A stretch of 64,000 nucleotides of DNA from Toxoplasma gondii ME49 (lineage: Eukaryota; Apicomplexa; Conoidasida; Eucoccidiorida; Sarcocystidae): NCBI RefSeq assembly GCF_000006565.2, contig NC_031477.1, positions 636,669-700,668 on the forward strand, in the 5' to 3' direction. Shown one piece after another: positions 49,301 to 60,260 of the stretch. Made by a program: the position numbers and the translations under genes. Each line of letters starts with the position of its first letter. Position 1 is the first letter of the stretch. The notes beneath the pieces were generated by a model that had not been told where the DNA came from, searched no databases, and was given only the letters and a program-made list of their open reading frames with translations.

Positions 49301-52300
49301 GTTCACATTGGCGCTATTCCCCAGTGTCCTCCTGAGATTTGTTTGTCTCCGGTTTTCTCGTTTTCGAACCGCCTCTTGTTTGCAGCGTCGCATGGTGGCA
49401 GTCTCAAGTGCAGTCTGTTCTCCCCGCAAGGTGAACGTGAGTTTCAGTCAAGGGATTCTCACGTTTTCTCTCCTTGCTGCGTGTGCCTGCAGGCGCCTAT
49501 GAAAACCAAAGTTTGTTTGTGATGGCCGAGGATCTCCTCAGTTTGACGAACTCGGAAAACGGAAAGGCGGCCTCATCCTCTTGGGCCGGCTCTACGCTCA
49601 CGCAGATTCTGTACCCTGCTGTCCACGGAGATTCCAATCTTTCTGTGATCATCACCATCGACCCTGCTGACAGTTGCCTGGATGTCTCTCTTCCCACGCT
49701 TCGCTTTGGCAGTCGCATTTCTGGCGGACGTCGCACGCTTCGTGTCACTCAGATCTCACGTGGAAGGTGAGAAAACCGCAGGACCCGCAAGATTTGCAGA
49801 AACCACAACCACCAAAGGCTGAGTGCTCGAATCGACTAAAACGGAAACAGGGTCGTATTTAAGATACTCAGTATGACTCCAATTTGCGCTTGAAGCCAAG
49901 ATCTGTCTCCAGGACAACAAATCACTCCATAAAAAACGAAGGTGAACATGTTCACGGATAGTTGTTCAACTGGGGTTCATCTGCATCGTGGGATTTGGGG
50001 GCCGCAGAGAAACAGGACCAGCTTCCCGTGTGCCGGCGATCGTGCATGTAGCTTGGGCGATTGTGACTGAGCGCGCAAGAATCAATCCGACGTGCGAATT
50101 TCCTGTTTTCCACGAGACCGCTTCCGAGGAGAGACAATTCAAGGAAGCTGCGGCACGTTTCTTCGGTCTGCTTCTCTCATCGTCGTTTTTCCTTTGCTCT
50201 TGCACTTGTGGTCTTCCCCCCCTCCCTTACTCTCCCAGTTCCCACCTGCGAGCTCTGCACCTGACGCTCTCACGGCACTTTCGACACATTCAATCGGTGC
50301 GGAGAAAAAGGAAGGAGGACGAGGAAGGCCTGCAACTGCTCAGGCAGTTGGACCTCGAACAAACGCGCGCGACAGGCACTGACCAGTCCTGGTGGCTGCC
50401 GTCCAGTGCAGAGGCGAGGGACACTCTGAGTCAACTCGAGGAAGACCTCACGGCGGCCCGGCGCCAGGTGAGAGAAAAGGCAGAGGCAACGCTTGTCTCG
50501 CGAGAGACCACCGAACGCCTTCCAGGGCGACGCTCAAGCAGCGAGAAGGAAAGGAACGCTGGAGAAGGAAAACGAGGGGAACACTGAAAACAGAAGGAAA
50601 GAGGAGAGAAAAAAACGCTGGTCAAGGAAGAAGGGAGAAGAAAAGGATCACGGGCGAAGCGACGGGAGAAACTGCACATTCTCAGTAAATCTTTCTCAGC
50701 CTTCCCTGTCCTCACCCACCACGACGATCAGCTGTTTTGCGCCTTGCGTACATGCGCAAAAGCCACCAGTCGCCTGTACGGACTCACAGCCCGCATGGGC
50801 AGTGCGTTTGCATGGAGTCACAATACTTTCTATACACTCCTTTGCGGTCTCTTCTGTCTCGTCAGTTTCGAGTGTGCCTGCTGCCCGAAGACTGTGCTGA
50901 GTGGCCGCGTCTCCGTTGCGTGTCACACTGTGTGGGCCTGCAGATTCTCGTCGGAGGCGCGGCGGACTGGTCTGTTCTGGAGGGAAGCCGCTTGTCGAAC
51001 CTGTTGAGCATTTTGTCTGTTTTCCACGATCGGCGTTTCGTGCGAGAGACTCTCGGGGAAGATACCTCGCGTCGGCGCCCGGATTTGACCCTTCCCGACA
51101 GCCCCAGCGAGCGTCGCGACCTCACCTGGAACGAGCCGGTTTTCCCCGAGTCTGCTAGGTTGGACGGCCTGAATCTCGTCGCAGATGTTCTGGGGGAGCT
51201 GCGAGTCATGAAGGCCTCTCCGAACCCTCACCTCACAGCTCTTTTATCGACTTCGACGACTCTCTCCCTCTCTCCGGCTTCTCCACGACTCGCGCCGCCT
51301 TCTTCATACCGCGTGGCTGCGCCCGAGGGGGCTTTCCTCTGTCCAGCCTCCGCTCCCGTCCTCCATTCGTCCTCGAGTCTCCACTCTCCCACTGTTGCAG
51401 TCCTCCCTCGCAACTTCCCTTCCCCAGCGCCACCTTCAGGTACCTCTGAGCAGGTCGGTGCCTCGCCTTCGAACCGCACGCGCCTGGTGAACATCACTCA
51501 GCGGCAGCGCAGCATGCAAGGCTTGTTTCCACCAACGAGTCCTGCAGTCTCGCCTGCTGGCTTTTCGCCCGCGTGGGCGGGGTCTCTGTACAGGCGTGAC
51601 TGTGGACCCCTCAAGACAGCACCAAGTCAGGCGTCGCAGGAGCCATTTAGACGGACGCCCGGTGCCTTTTTCCCCAGCTTCGTCCAGTCTGCGTCCGACC
51701 CAATCCTTTCTTCCTTTCCTCTCCATTCTGGCGGGCGTGTATGCACACCTCGAGACGCCGGCTGCCCTGACCGAACCTATCCAGGCTTCTGGTGCGGTGC
51801 CTCTTGCCAGCCGCAGAACCAGTTCTCTCCACCTGCACCGGAGAATGCGCCCTTCACGATTCGAGCTGTCGTGACCGCTCCTGTTGTCGCTCCTCTCGCA
51901 AACCTTTTTGCCCAGGCCGGATCTGACCGAAAAACATCGTGCTCAAACTTTGGCGAGCGGCGGCTGTTTGTCGGCATGCTGACTTTCTCCCGTTCCTCGC
52001 AGTCGAACGCGTCCCAGGACGACGTAGACAGAGCCATGGAGGACCTGGAGAGGTCTCTAGCGGAGCTCCGGAACTCGTTTGTAGACAGGAAAGAACTCAC
52101 CTCTCTGGAGACACAAACTGGCGCAGACCCGTCGCTGAGGGTCGACACCGTTCTCCTTAGCCCAGGGTCTCTGGACTCCAAGTGGTCTCCGCTGCCAGCA
52201 GACGCGTCTGGTGCACTGGGAGGTCGAGATCGAGAGGGAGGGCAACAGTTCTGCGTCGTGGCTACACACGCAGCAGCGAGAAGTCGTGACGCGCGGGAAG

Positions 52301-55300
52301 CTACATTGTCGAGTAGTTCGCAGTCGCATGTCTCGAGCGAAGCCGAAGGAGAGGTCGGCGGCGAGCTGGAACGCAAGGCTTCGACACACGAGACCAACAC
52401 AACTTCCTCCTTCGAAGGTTTCCTCGAGAGTCTCACACAGCTCCCACAATCCAACGCTTTGACTCTGGAGGAAAAAGAGGCCTCTTGGGAGAGGCAAGCA
52501 CGCGAAGGACCCGGGGCAGAGGCAGACGGAAACCAAGACCTGTTGGACACTGCGAGTCGGCTTCAGGACGAGATTCTCGACTTGCTCGAGAACCCCAGCG
52601 GAGGTCCTTCGCATGCGTGTGGAGAGGTTTTGGAGCGAGGCGAGGCGCGAACGCTGTCGGAGAGTTTGTCGGGCTCCAGAGTCTTTGAATTGACCTCTTC
52701 GGCGTCTTTGTCTCCACAAGTTGAGTCGGCGTCGACGTCCGAGCCAACTGCCGTCGCTCATGGCTTCCGCGACGCAGATCCAAGCGAAGAAGAACTCGAA
52801 ACAAACCGACAGAGCCACCGAGACAGCGCCGTTCCTTCGCCGTCGCGGATTCGGGTCCGCCTATCTGTCGAGGGAGAAGAAGAACATCAACACATGAGCA
52901 GCCGAAGAGAGTCTCCGTTGTCTCTGCAGTCGCGACGCGCCTCTCAAGCCACTTTCATCGGGACTCCGTCGCAGCTCCTGTTTTCCCTGGATCGCGAAGA
53001 AACTGGCAAGCCAAGAGGGATCGCTCTACGAGGGACAGAGCCTGGACACGCAGGTCTTCCTTACCGGCGCAGAAGACATTCTTCGTCCGTTTCTTCGTCT
53101 TCCGTTTCTTCGTCGTCCTCTTCCTCCTCGTCGTCGCCCCGGGAGGTCGGTGGAACCTCCTCGATGGGGCACCTTCCTTGCCACCGACGTCAGCGAGGCG
53201 GAGAGAGCTGGGTCGTATCTTCTTCGCAAAAAGATGTGGAGACCGAGAGCGGCTTCTGCTTGCCGGAACCGCGGGCTGAAGACCGGCGTGGAGACACGAA
53301 GCAGGGCCTGTACTTCCAGGGGACGCTGCGGCCGTGGACGCACTTGTCGACTCCGGGGATCGTCGTTCCCAGGACCGAAAAGACTCCAGAGGAACGACTG
53401 GCCGCGCAGAGGGCGAGGCTCTCTGGGAGGCGGCGTGGAGACGACAGCCGCGGCCAAGGCGACAAGAAGCACCGGACTTCGTCTCGCGAACGACGGAGGG
53501 TCCAAAGAAGTTCCAGTGGAAGCTCGGAGAGAAGGGAAGAGCAACGAGAGCGAAGAGACCGAAGCGTGGAAAGGACCCGCCCCACCGAAGTCGACGAAGT
53601 GAAGCTTCTCCAGGAGAAACTCGTCGAGCTCCAGCGTCAGCTCCAGCAGAAAGTAGATCGAATCAACTCGCTCTCGAGTAACGCTTGCGAGCGTCGACCG
53701 CCTGTTTCCTTCGTCATCCCGGCTTTCGGATCCTCGGAGCTGAAAACCGGAGACAAGGACCTTTACCCCACCGGTTTCCTGTCTCAGCCTTCTGCCTTGC
53801 CGCCTGTCACCACCGCTGCTTCTTCCACTCCGCCTCCGACCGCCCCTGCTTCTCCCGCCCCCAACGCCTTTCCGTGCACCGTTCAGAGTAGTCCTACCGG
53901 CCTTCAGGTCCCGGCGCAGCCGGCTCCCGCCTCGAGCTTCAGCTTCCCGGCCTCGGCTCTCCAGCGAAATTTCAGTCCTCTCTCGTTTATTCAAAGCGTC
54001 TCTGGAGCCGCTCCCGTCGTCGGCCTCGCTTCCCCGCCTGTCCACGTGCTTCAAGGCGCCTCCAGCCAGGTTCTAAGTGCCTCGTCGTGTCTCTCCCCGG
54101 TGGTCCTGACGCCGTCGACTTTTGGTCTCGCCGCAGCGCCCAGTGCAGTGGTGGCTTTCAACTCGGCTGCTCCCGCATCGCACCCGCTTGCGGAGAAAAT
54201 TCCGGAGCCGACGCGGTGCTCCACGTGCGACGGGACTCTGTCGGAACGTTCGTCGTCGTCGCTGTCGAGCGGCGAAGAGGCAGTCCCCGCTTCCAGCGAC
54301 GAGTTCCAGAAAACAGACACGGCCTGCAGCCACGACTCGTCCTTCTCCTTTCGCGCGGAAAAGAAGTCGAGTGAACAGAGAGAAAACGCCTCTTCCGAAC
54401 AGGGGCCTAACGCGCCTGCGGCGTCGGAGGGCGGAGACACTGTGGTCCTTAAAGGCGAGGGGAGTTTGAGCGGCTTTGGTGTCTCGGGCGGAGGCGCGAC
54501 GTTGAGAGTGTCGACAAGTCCAGAGTCCCGGCGTCTGCAGTCACCGAGGTTTCCTTCACCCTTGGAGACGCAGGACGGTGGCGCGGCTTCTGAGGCGGTT
54601 CATGCATCAGCTGCTCCGTCCCAGATTCAGAGCGGCATTCACGGCCTCTACGATCAGCAGACCCCTGGAGAGCGAAGAGTCTATGTGAACTCAGACAACG
54701 AACGTTGCGGCGGATACACCCGATTCGCGAATTCTGCGCAGGGTGTCTGTGCGCCGTCCTACGGAGGGTCGCCTGCTCCCGTCGGTGTGACTGTCACAAC
54801 AACTTCAGCAACACCAGGAAACGCGTACTCAGCTTCCAGTTTGTTCCCTCGTTATGCATCTCCAGCCGCCGCGTCTAGGCCTCTGGGTGCTTCTTCACGG
54901 GCGCCTGCAGAGGGCATGCAGTCGGAGATGCCTCGTGTTGTCTGCACGATAATTCGCGATTCAAAGGGGCTCCCGCTGGACCTCATTCCCGGCGACGGGC
55001 ATCCGCTGAGGGAATCCTCTCGAGTGGTGTATCCATTTTCGCCGGACTCCCGTGGAGCCTTGCCTGGAGATGTGACAGGCCAGCCTCTTCCGTCCTCGAT
55101 TTTCGCCTCGCACAGACGTCCAGAACCTGCGGCGTCGATGCCCCCTCGCCCCGCTTCTCCCCTGCAAGGCTCACTGCACTTTCCTCGGCTCTCCGCGTCG
55201 AGTGGAGCGCAGCTGCGGACCCCCGAATCTCCCTCGGCCTCTACGCGTCGTTGCGGCCTGCGCTGTCCATACACCTCAGAGGCGCGGGAGGACTACCGGG

Positions 55301-57598
55301 ACTTCGAGATTCGCCAGGGCTGGCGGCAGAGCCGAAAGCCTGTGGACGCTGACTTCTTTTACGCCGGTTTGGGGGGTCCGATTCGCTTGGAGGCGAGAGA
55401 AAGAAGCCCTCAGAAGGACCGAGGAAGGCCGGCGGCGCGCAGTGCGAGCAGAGGCGGCATCTTTGGTGATGGCCTCTTTGGATTCTTCGAACGAAAAGTT
55501 CGAGACTTCTGGGAGACGCGCCCTGGGGCCACCAGCGTTCCGCCCAGACGACCCAGCAGAAAAGCAGTGCTCGTCGCGAGACCCGCAGACGATGGAGGCT
55601 CGAAAAAGTTCTGGCCAAACTGGTACCACGTCCTCCCGCCTCCAAATCATGTCGAGTTCAAAAGACGGTGAGCACAAGGAAGCAGGAAAGAAAGAACGCT
55701 TCAAAGAACCGAAAGGGCGAAAGAGAGGACGGCGGAGGAAAGGAAAAAGTGAAACTGGAAAGAGTGAGAAAGAGGTGAAGAGGAGTGGAAGAAGGCGGAG
55801 TGAAGGCTACGTCTGAGAGGGCCCAGAGAAAAGAGAGAGGAAGGAACCTCGACCTCGATCAGGAAGACAGAAAAAAAAGAGGGAGGAAGTCGAGATAAGA
55901 AGCGCACAGAAGGTTTTTTCAGAAAATTAACGTAGACCCTTTGCTGGTACCAAGGCACCTCAGCAACTGGCATTTGAATCGATGAGAAAAAATGTGCGTT
56001 CGAAGATACACAGAGAGAGAGAGGCGTGAACCTCAAGCCTAAACGGAAGTCAAAAGAATATCTTGTCCACGAAAAAAGGTCGAACCGCTACGTTGGTCCA
56101 CGTCTGACTTGAGTTGTTGAGTGTCTCTTTTTGCAGGGGAAGCATCGGAGACTCGCGTCGCCGGTCGTACTCTGGTGGCCCACCTTCGCCGCAAACTCGA
56201 ATTTCCAGGGATCGTTCTTTGTCTGTTCCTCGAGGCTTTCCAAAGTGGAAATGTGGGCAAGACGGTCCCGTTCAGAGCGTAGTTTTACTCGACGAAAGTC
56301 CAAATGAAAAGACAGAACCGCCAAGTCGAAAGACACAAGAGCCGAGAAGAACGACAGGTGGAGAGGGAGGCGCCTCGAAAGAAAAGCCGACGCAGCCTTC
56401 CCTTTCCGAGGAAGACGGCAAATCAGAAAAGATTTTAGGGAAGAAGAAAACAGCTTCGAAGGAGGTGACCAACGAGAGTGCTGCGACCTGCCCGAAGGGG
56501 ATGGCAAAGGACTCGAACAAAAGCGGCAGCCGCGAAAGCAAGGCGTCGCCTGCAACTGTCGCCTCGCCCACTCTCCTTGCCTTTGCGCAGTCGACTCCCG
56601 TCGTTTTCTCTCCGCAAGTGGTTGCGCAGGGCTTGCCAGGAGCGCCGGGAGCGACTCCGCCGCTGATCTTCGATCCGCTCTGGCCCGGCTCGAGTCTCTC
56701 CCCTGCTCCGTGTCTCCTCACTCACTCGGCTCTGCCTGTAGTAGGGCAGCAGGCGATTCCACTTGTGAATGCCCCCTCTCCAGCTTCGACTGGTCCGGGG
56801 ATGTGCGGCAAGGCAGACGCGACCGCTGCTCCTGAGAGCTGTTCAGTCCCTGAAAGCTGTGCTTCCTTTGCGAGAAGTTTCGGGGACATCTGCAGACAGT
56901 TGCTCGGACGGCAAACTGAGGAGCGGAAGCAAGGCGCAGCGGCGACTCCGACGCAGTCTCTCCTCCCAAAGTTCCCCTTCTTCATGGACTTCAAACGCCC
57001 GCCTCCGGGAGCCAAGCCGTGTAAGAAGACACATGGACTGTGGAGAAAGACAAGAGTTTTGCAGTTCAGAGGCGACTCCCGGGGGTGCAGTCACGACATG
57101 TTGGACCAGTTGCCTGGATCTTCAATGCGTTTGCGAGATCTAAGGGATAAGCAGACCGATAGCGAGGAACGTACAGGAAAGAGGTGAACAGAGGGATGCA
57201 CGGACCAAGATAAAGGACGGCAGAGGAGGGGCGGCGAGGAGTCTCATTCTTTCTGGCGTTGATGCATGTACTCTTATTTTCCAAAGGTTCAGACAGGCAG
57301 AGGTGCATCTCTCTGCTGTAGCACGCGACGCAGTGGCAGAGCACAAATGCATCCAGTTCAGCAGCAAATCGTTGAAAGAGAGGTGGGAAAGGGAAATTCG
57401 AAACTAAGTATGTCGGGCCGAAACTAGCTTCAAAGACTGAGGAAACTCGTCAATCCTTTTAGGGTCGAGTCTCTGCCGAGCCTCGCTGTCTCGCAGCTGT
57501 GTCCCCGCGAGGGCCTGATGAATTTCGTTTTTGTGTTCTGTTGACTCGCAGACCCCGGCCCCGTGTTCGAGATTGGAGTTCTCAAGTCCAGCAAATGA
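46345..57598 (+). CDS. Divergent kinesin with a giant low-complexity tail
   Basis: Microtubule motor-like protein of about 2500 aa. Resolved exons: 46345-(about 46650), 46826-46917, 47192-47267, 47871-48298, (48330-48530 probable), 48658-about 48943, (gap), 49493-49766, 50239-50467, 50866-55667, 56137-57020, 57553-57598. The N-terminus has the kinesin start EVSVRFRPL; next come IFDEGTATTRVYKNIVQPLV, a P-loop (ACGGKGSGKTFTLFG), CSYVEIREHAIVDLL, and the late-motor block STLTQILYPAVHGDSNLSVI, IITIDPADSC and LPTLRFGSRI. Switch I (SSRSH) and switch II (DLAGSE) are not visible in normal form. A neck-like coil (SVRRKRKEDEEGLQLLRQL) follows, then a 4.8-kb exon of Ser/Pro/Ala-rich, largely disordered sequence with a short coiled coil (VKLLQEKLVELQRQLQQKVD at about 53602-53661). 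The last exons assume a GTAAGA donor at 57021; an alternative donor at about 57184 would extend a charged frame to about 57700. Confidence 0.75.
47871..48298 (+). other. Kinesin P-loop exon with a probable GC-AG donor
   Basis: The exon enters in phase 0 after a CTTCAG acceptor and contains the divergent P-loop CGGKGSGKTFT. Family consensus is G-x4-GKT/S with a preceding Tyr-Gly-Gln; here Cys-Gly-Gly replaces it. Its likely 3' end is CCAG|GCAAGT, the typical context of a GC-AG intron. No suitable GT donor was found close by. Confidence 0.6.
50866..55667 (+). other. Single 4.8-kb tail exon of the kinesin gene
   Basis: The open frame runs for 1600 codons between a strong CTCGTCAG acceptor (phase 0) and a CG|GTGAGC donor (phase 2). 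Its first 65 residues (VCLLPEDCAEWPRLRCVSHC; LQILVGGAADWSVLEGSRLS; SILSVFHDRRF) look like a folded kinesin-associated segment. Then come Ser/Pro/Ala-rich stretches, a poly-Ser run (53083-53136), an Arg/Ser/Glu-rich region, a short coiled coil, and islands with aromatic and Gly residues (VVCTIIRDSKGLPLDLIPGD; DADFFYAGLGGPIRLEARER). Long minus-strand frames in the same interval are shadows of this composition. Confidence 0.85.
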
Positions 57599-60260
57599 CC
57601 GAACGTCGAGGCGAGATGAAGCTGAAGCTGCGACAAGAGAGCGACAAGAACCAGCGTGAAGACGAAGAACAGCTGTTTGTCGAAGCGAGAAAAGTCGAGG
57701 AACAGGTCTGCGGGGATTCCGATGAAGCCGGAACGGAAGACAGAACGTGGATCTGGAGCGAAGCGTTCAACGGCTTTCTGACTGTGTGTGCGTGCATGTG
57801 TGTGTGTGGTGTGAAGTGGATTTTCTTCCGCGTGGATTCGCTGGTTTTTTTTGTCGCTTCCGACCAACTGGCGAGACCTGTCTAGCTCAACCCCCGAGGG
57901 GTGCGAGTAAAAAAAATACGGGGGAAACAGAACCCTTCGGAGTTGCGGAGCGTTCTAAAACCGCGCGTGTATCGGTTGAGGTGTGACGGTCGTTGCCTTG
58001 TGTTTTTGCCTACCTTTACAACATTTTTCACTGTGTGTTTGATCGCAGAAAACACAAAACACACTTTCAGTTCCAAGAGAATGAAATGAGCAATGCGTTT
58101 TTTCCAGAAAAAAACATCTCTGCTGCGATGCCCGTGCCCAGTCGGCTGCGACCGGCTGAGAAAACAATTCATATGAATTCCTTGACCAAGCACCGGCAAA
58201 ATCCGGGCTTCACGGTGTACCAGTAATGCTTAGGAACGCAGACCGACATTACATCCATCTTCGTTGACACGATAGACCGGCATTCTCAACTCTTCCCCCC
58301 ACGGGAACAGAGAGGAGCCCCGGACCCTCTGAATCTAACTTTCATTTCCACAGTTTTCGTCGAATTTGAAAAGTGCAAGTCAGCGTTTAGATGGTAAGGT
58401 GTCCGAAACCGCGCCGTCCGGAGGAAACAGACATGCGTTCCCGGTGAAGCGTTCGCGTGTGCTTGGGAATAAATATTCATCACGTTTCTGCTACCAGAAA
58501 GCTCGAAAAACCTCCACTGTCTTGTAAACGCAGGGGTTCTCTCGGCTCTTCGGTTGCTGGAGGTCCCTGAATTTCTCCCAGCCCTTCCCTGGCGTCTCGC
58601 GAATCGACTCTCCGTCTGCCTCCGAAAAAACGAGCTCCTTTGCTTTGTTAGAGGAGAGGTCTGACTCCTACGCAGGGAACAGAATCTCCACTACTAAACA
58701 AGTGGAGTTCGGCGCCTGGCCAGCCCTCTGCTTTCACGCGTCTTTCTCGTCAGGCCCAGTGATAAAGTTTCTCCGACGGATGCAGCATTCCTGTGCAGCG
58801 AAGAGACTGCGAGAGTTGTTGTTACCGAAGACACAAAACCCCCCAGAAGCAAGTGATATTTCTTCGCGCTAAATGCCGTCCTATCTTCCGTTTCCTGCCT
58901 CTCTGTGTTACGCAAACTTGTTAAAAGCTGTTTTCCTGTGAGCCTTTCCCTTCCGATACAGACTGTTGGGGTATCGGACGGTCATCCCTAGAAAGGCCCT
59001 GTGAGTCACAGAGGGCGTTGCACCTTTGAAGCTGGAAAAGTAGAAGAGTGTGTGCTCATGTACTGATGGCTAGTCGTCTCCAGACTTAGGTTTTCATGGA
59101 ATTCACCGGAAACCTCACACTCCCGTGTTTCCTTGGCATTTAGCTGCCGACGACTTTCCCCGTCATTTCCTTGGAGAGACGCCGTGACGTTCTGTGGCGC
59201 TGACACACGCCTCCCCGAGCCCCGTTGTTTTCGTTGTTTCTTCACCGTTTTCGATGCTTTTTTCGGGAGTGACTCTGTGCGATGTCTGCATCTCAAGAAA
59301 GTCGCGCTTTCTGTAGTTTTCGGCGCGGTTTCTCCCTTCCAGGGCTCTCCCTTTTAACTATCCCTGCATGCGCGCGCACATACACATACCCAGAGAAAAA
59401 GCCTGAACGGTGGAAAGGGAAATGACATCACCTCCGCGAGTAGATGATGCGTATTTGAAGAAGAAGCGGAACTGACGGAAACGCGAGGAAAGAAATAACA
59501 TGTCTGGTCGACAGCAGGCTAAAGAGAAAGGCTTTTCGTTTGAGAAAAGAAGAACGCAGAGAAGGACGCTGGAGTCTTTTTTCGACGGAGACACCGAGCT
59601 CTCTCAGGCGCGAAACGTGGACAACAAACAAATGAAGAAATACTAATTTGCCTCTCCTTTTTGCTCTTCTCAAGTTTGGAAACTCAGAAATCGAACGTCA
59701 GAACGACTGAAGAAAAGCGGTCTCCTCTTGGCTGTCTGGTCGCCGAACCCCCATCACCAGCCCCCTCGCGAGTGCTCTGCCGTTTACTTCTTCGACTTCG
59801 TATGTCAAAAGAAAGAGCCATATCCATTTGGATAAATATATGTATATGTATATGAATATATGTATATATATATTTATATTTGAATATATATGCACCTGTA
59901 CAAGTATAAATGTGCATGCCTATATACACATGTGGAGGTATGCATGCATCTGCAGGTGCGTGTGTAGGTGTGTGGGTCCACGATTGTTAACTTACAGGTG
60001 AGGTATGTTTTTTTCGTTTCGTTTTGTTTTCTGGCATTCTCTGGGGCCTTCTTTCTCCGCCGATTGTCTCTCCACGCGCCGTCTGTCGCCTCCTCACCTC
60101 TCGCGCTTTTTCGAGGCCTCGCTCTTGGCCACAGCGAGGAAAGGATCCTCAGCCAAGAAGCAGAGGCGAATAGAACCTCTCACAAAGGCGAGTTTCTGGG
60201 CTGTTCAGTTCGTCGTGGAGCGCAGACGCGACTTTTTTCCTGGATACCCCCCGAAGCACC
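57599..60260. promoter_or_regulatory. Intergenic region upstream of the Sir2 gene
   Basis: This 2.7 kb should contain the kinesin 3' UTR and the Sir2 promoter and 5' UTR. It includes an alternative charged frame to about 57700, an AT-rich microsatellite (59832-59891), and CT-rich sequence immediately before the Sir2 start. No other gene is recognised. Confidence 0.5.
59832..59891. repeat. Imperfect TATA/TGTATA microsatellite
   Basis: About 60 bp of alternating TA with interspersed TG and AATA units lies about 0.4 kb upstream of the Sir2 start. Confidence 0.9.

Noticed and set aside
51777..54054. Long minus-strand frames (257, 253 and 342 codons) opposite the kinesin tail exon
   Set aside because: They are compositional shadows of the Ser-rich plus-strand coding frame, with no splice context or domain.
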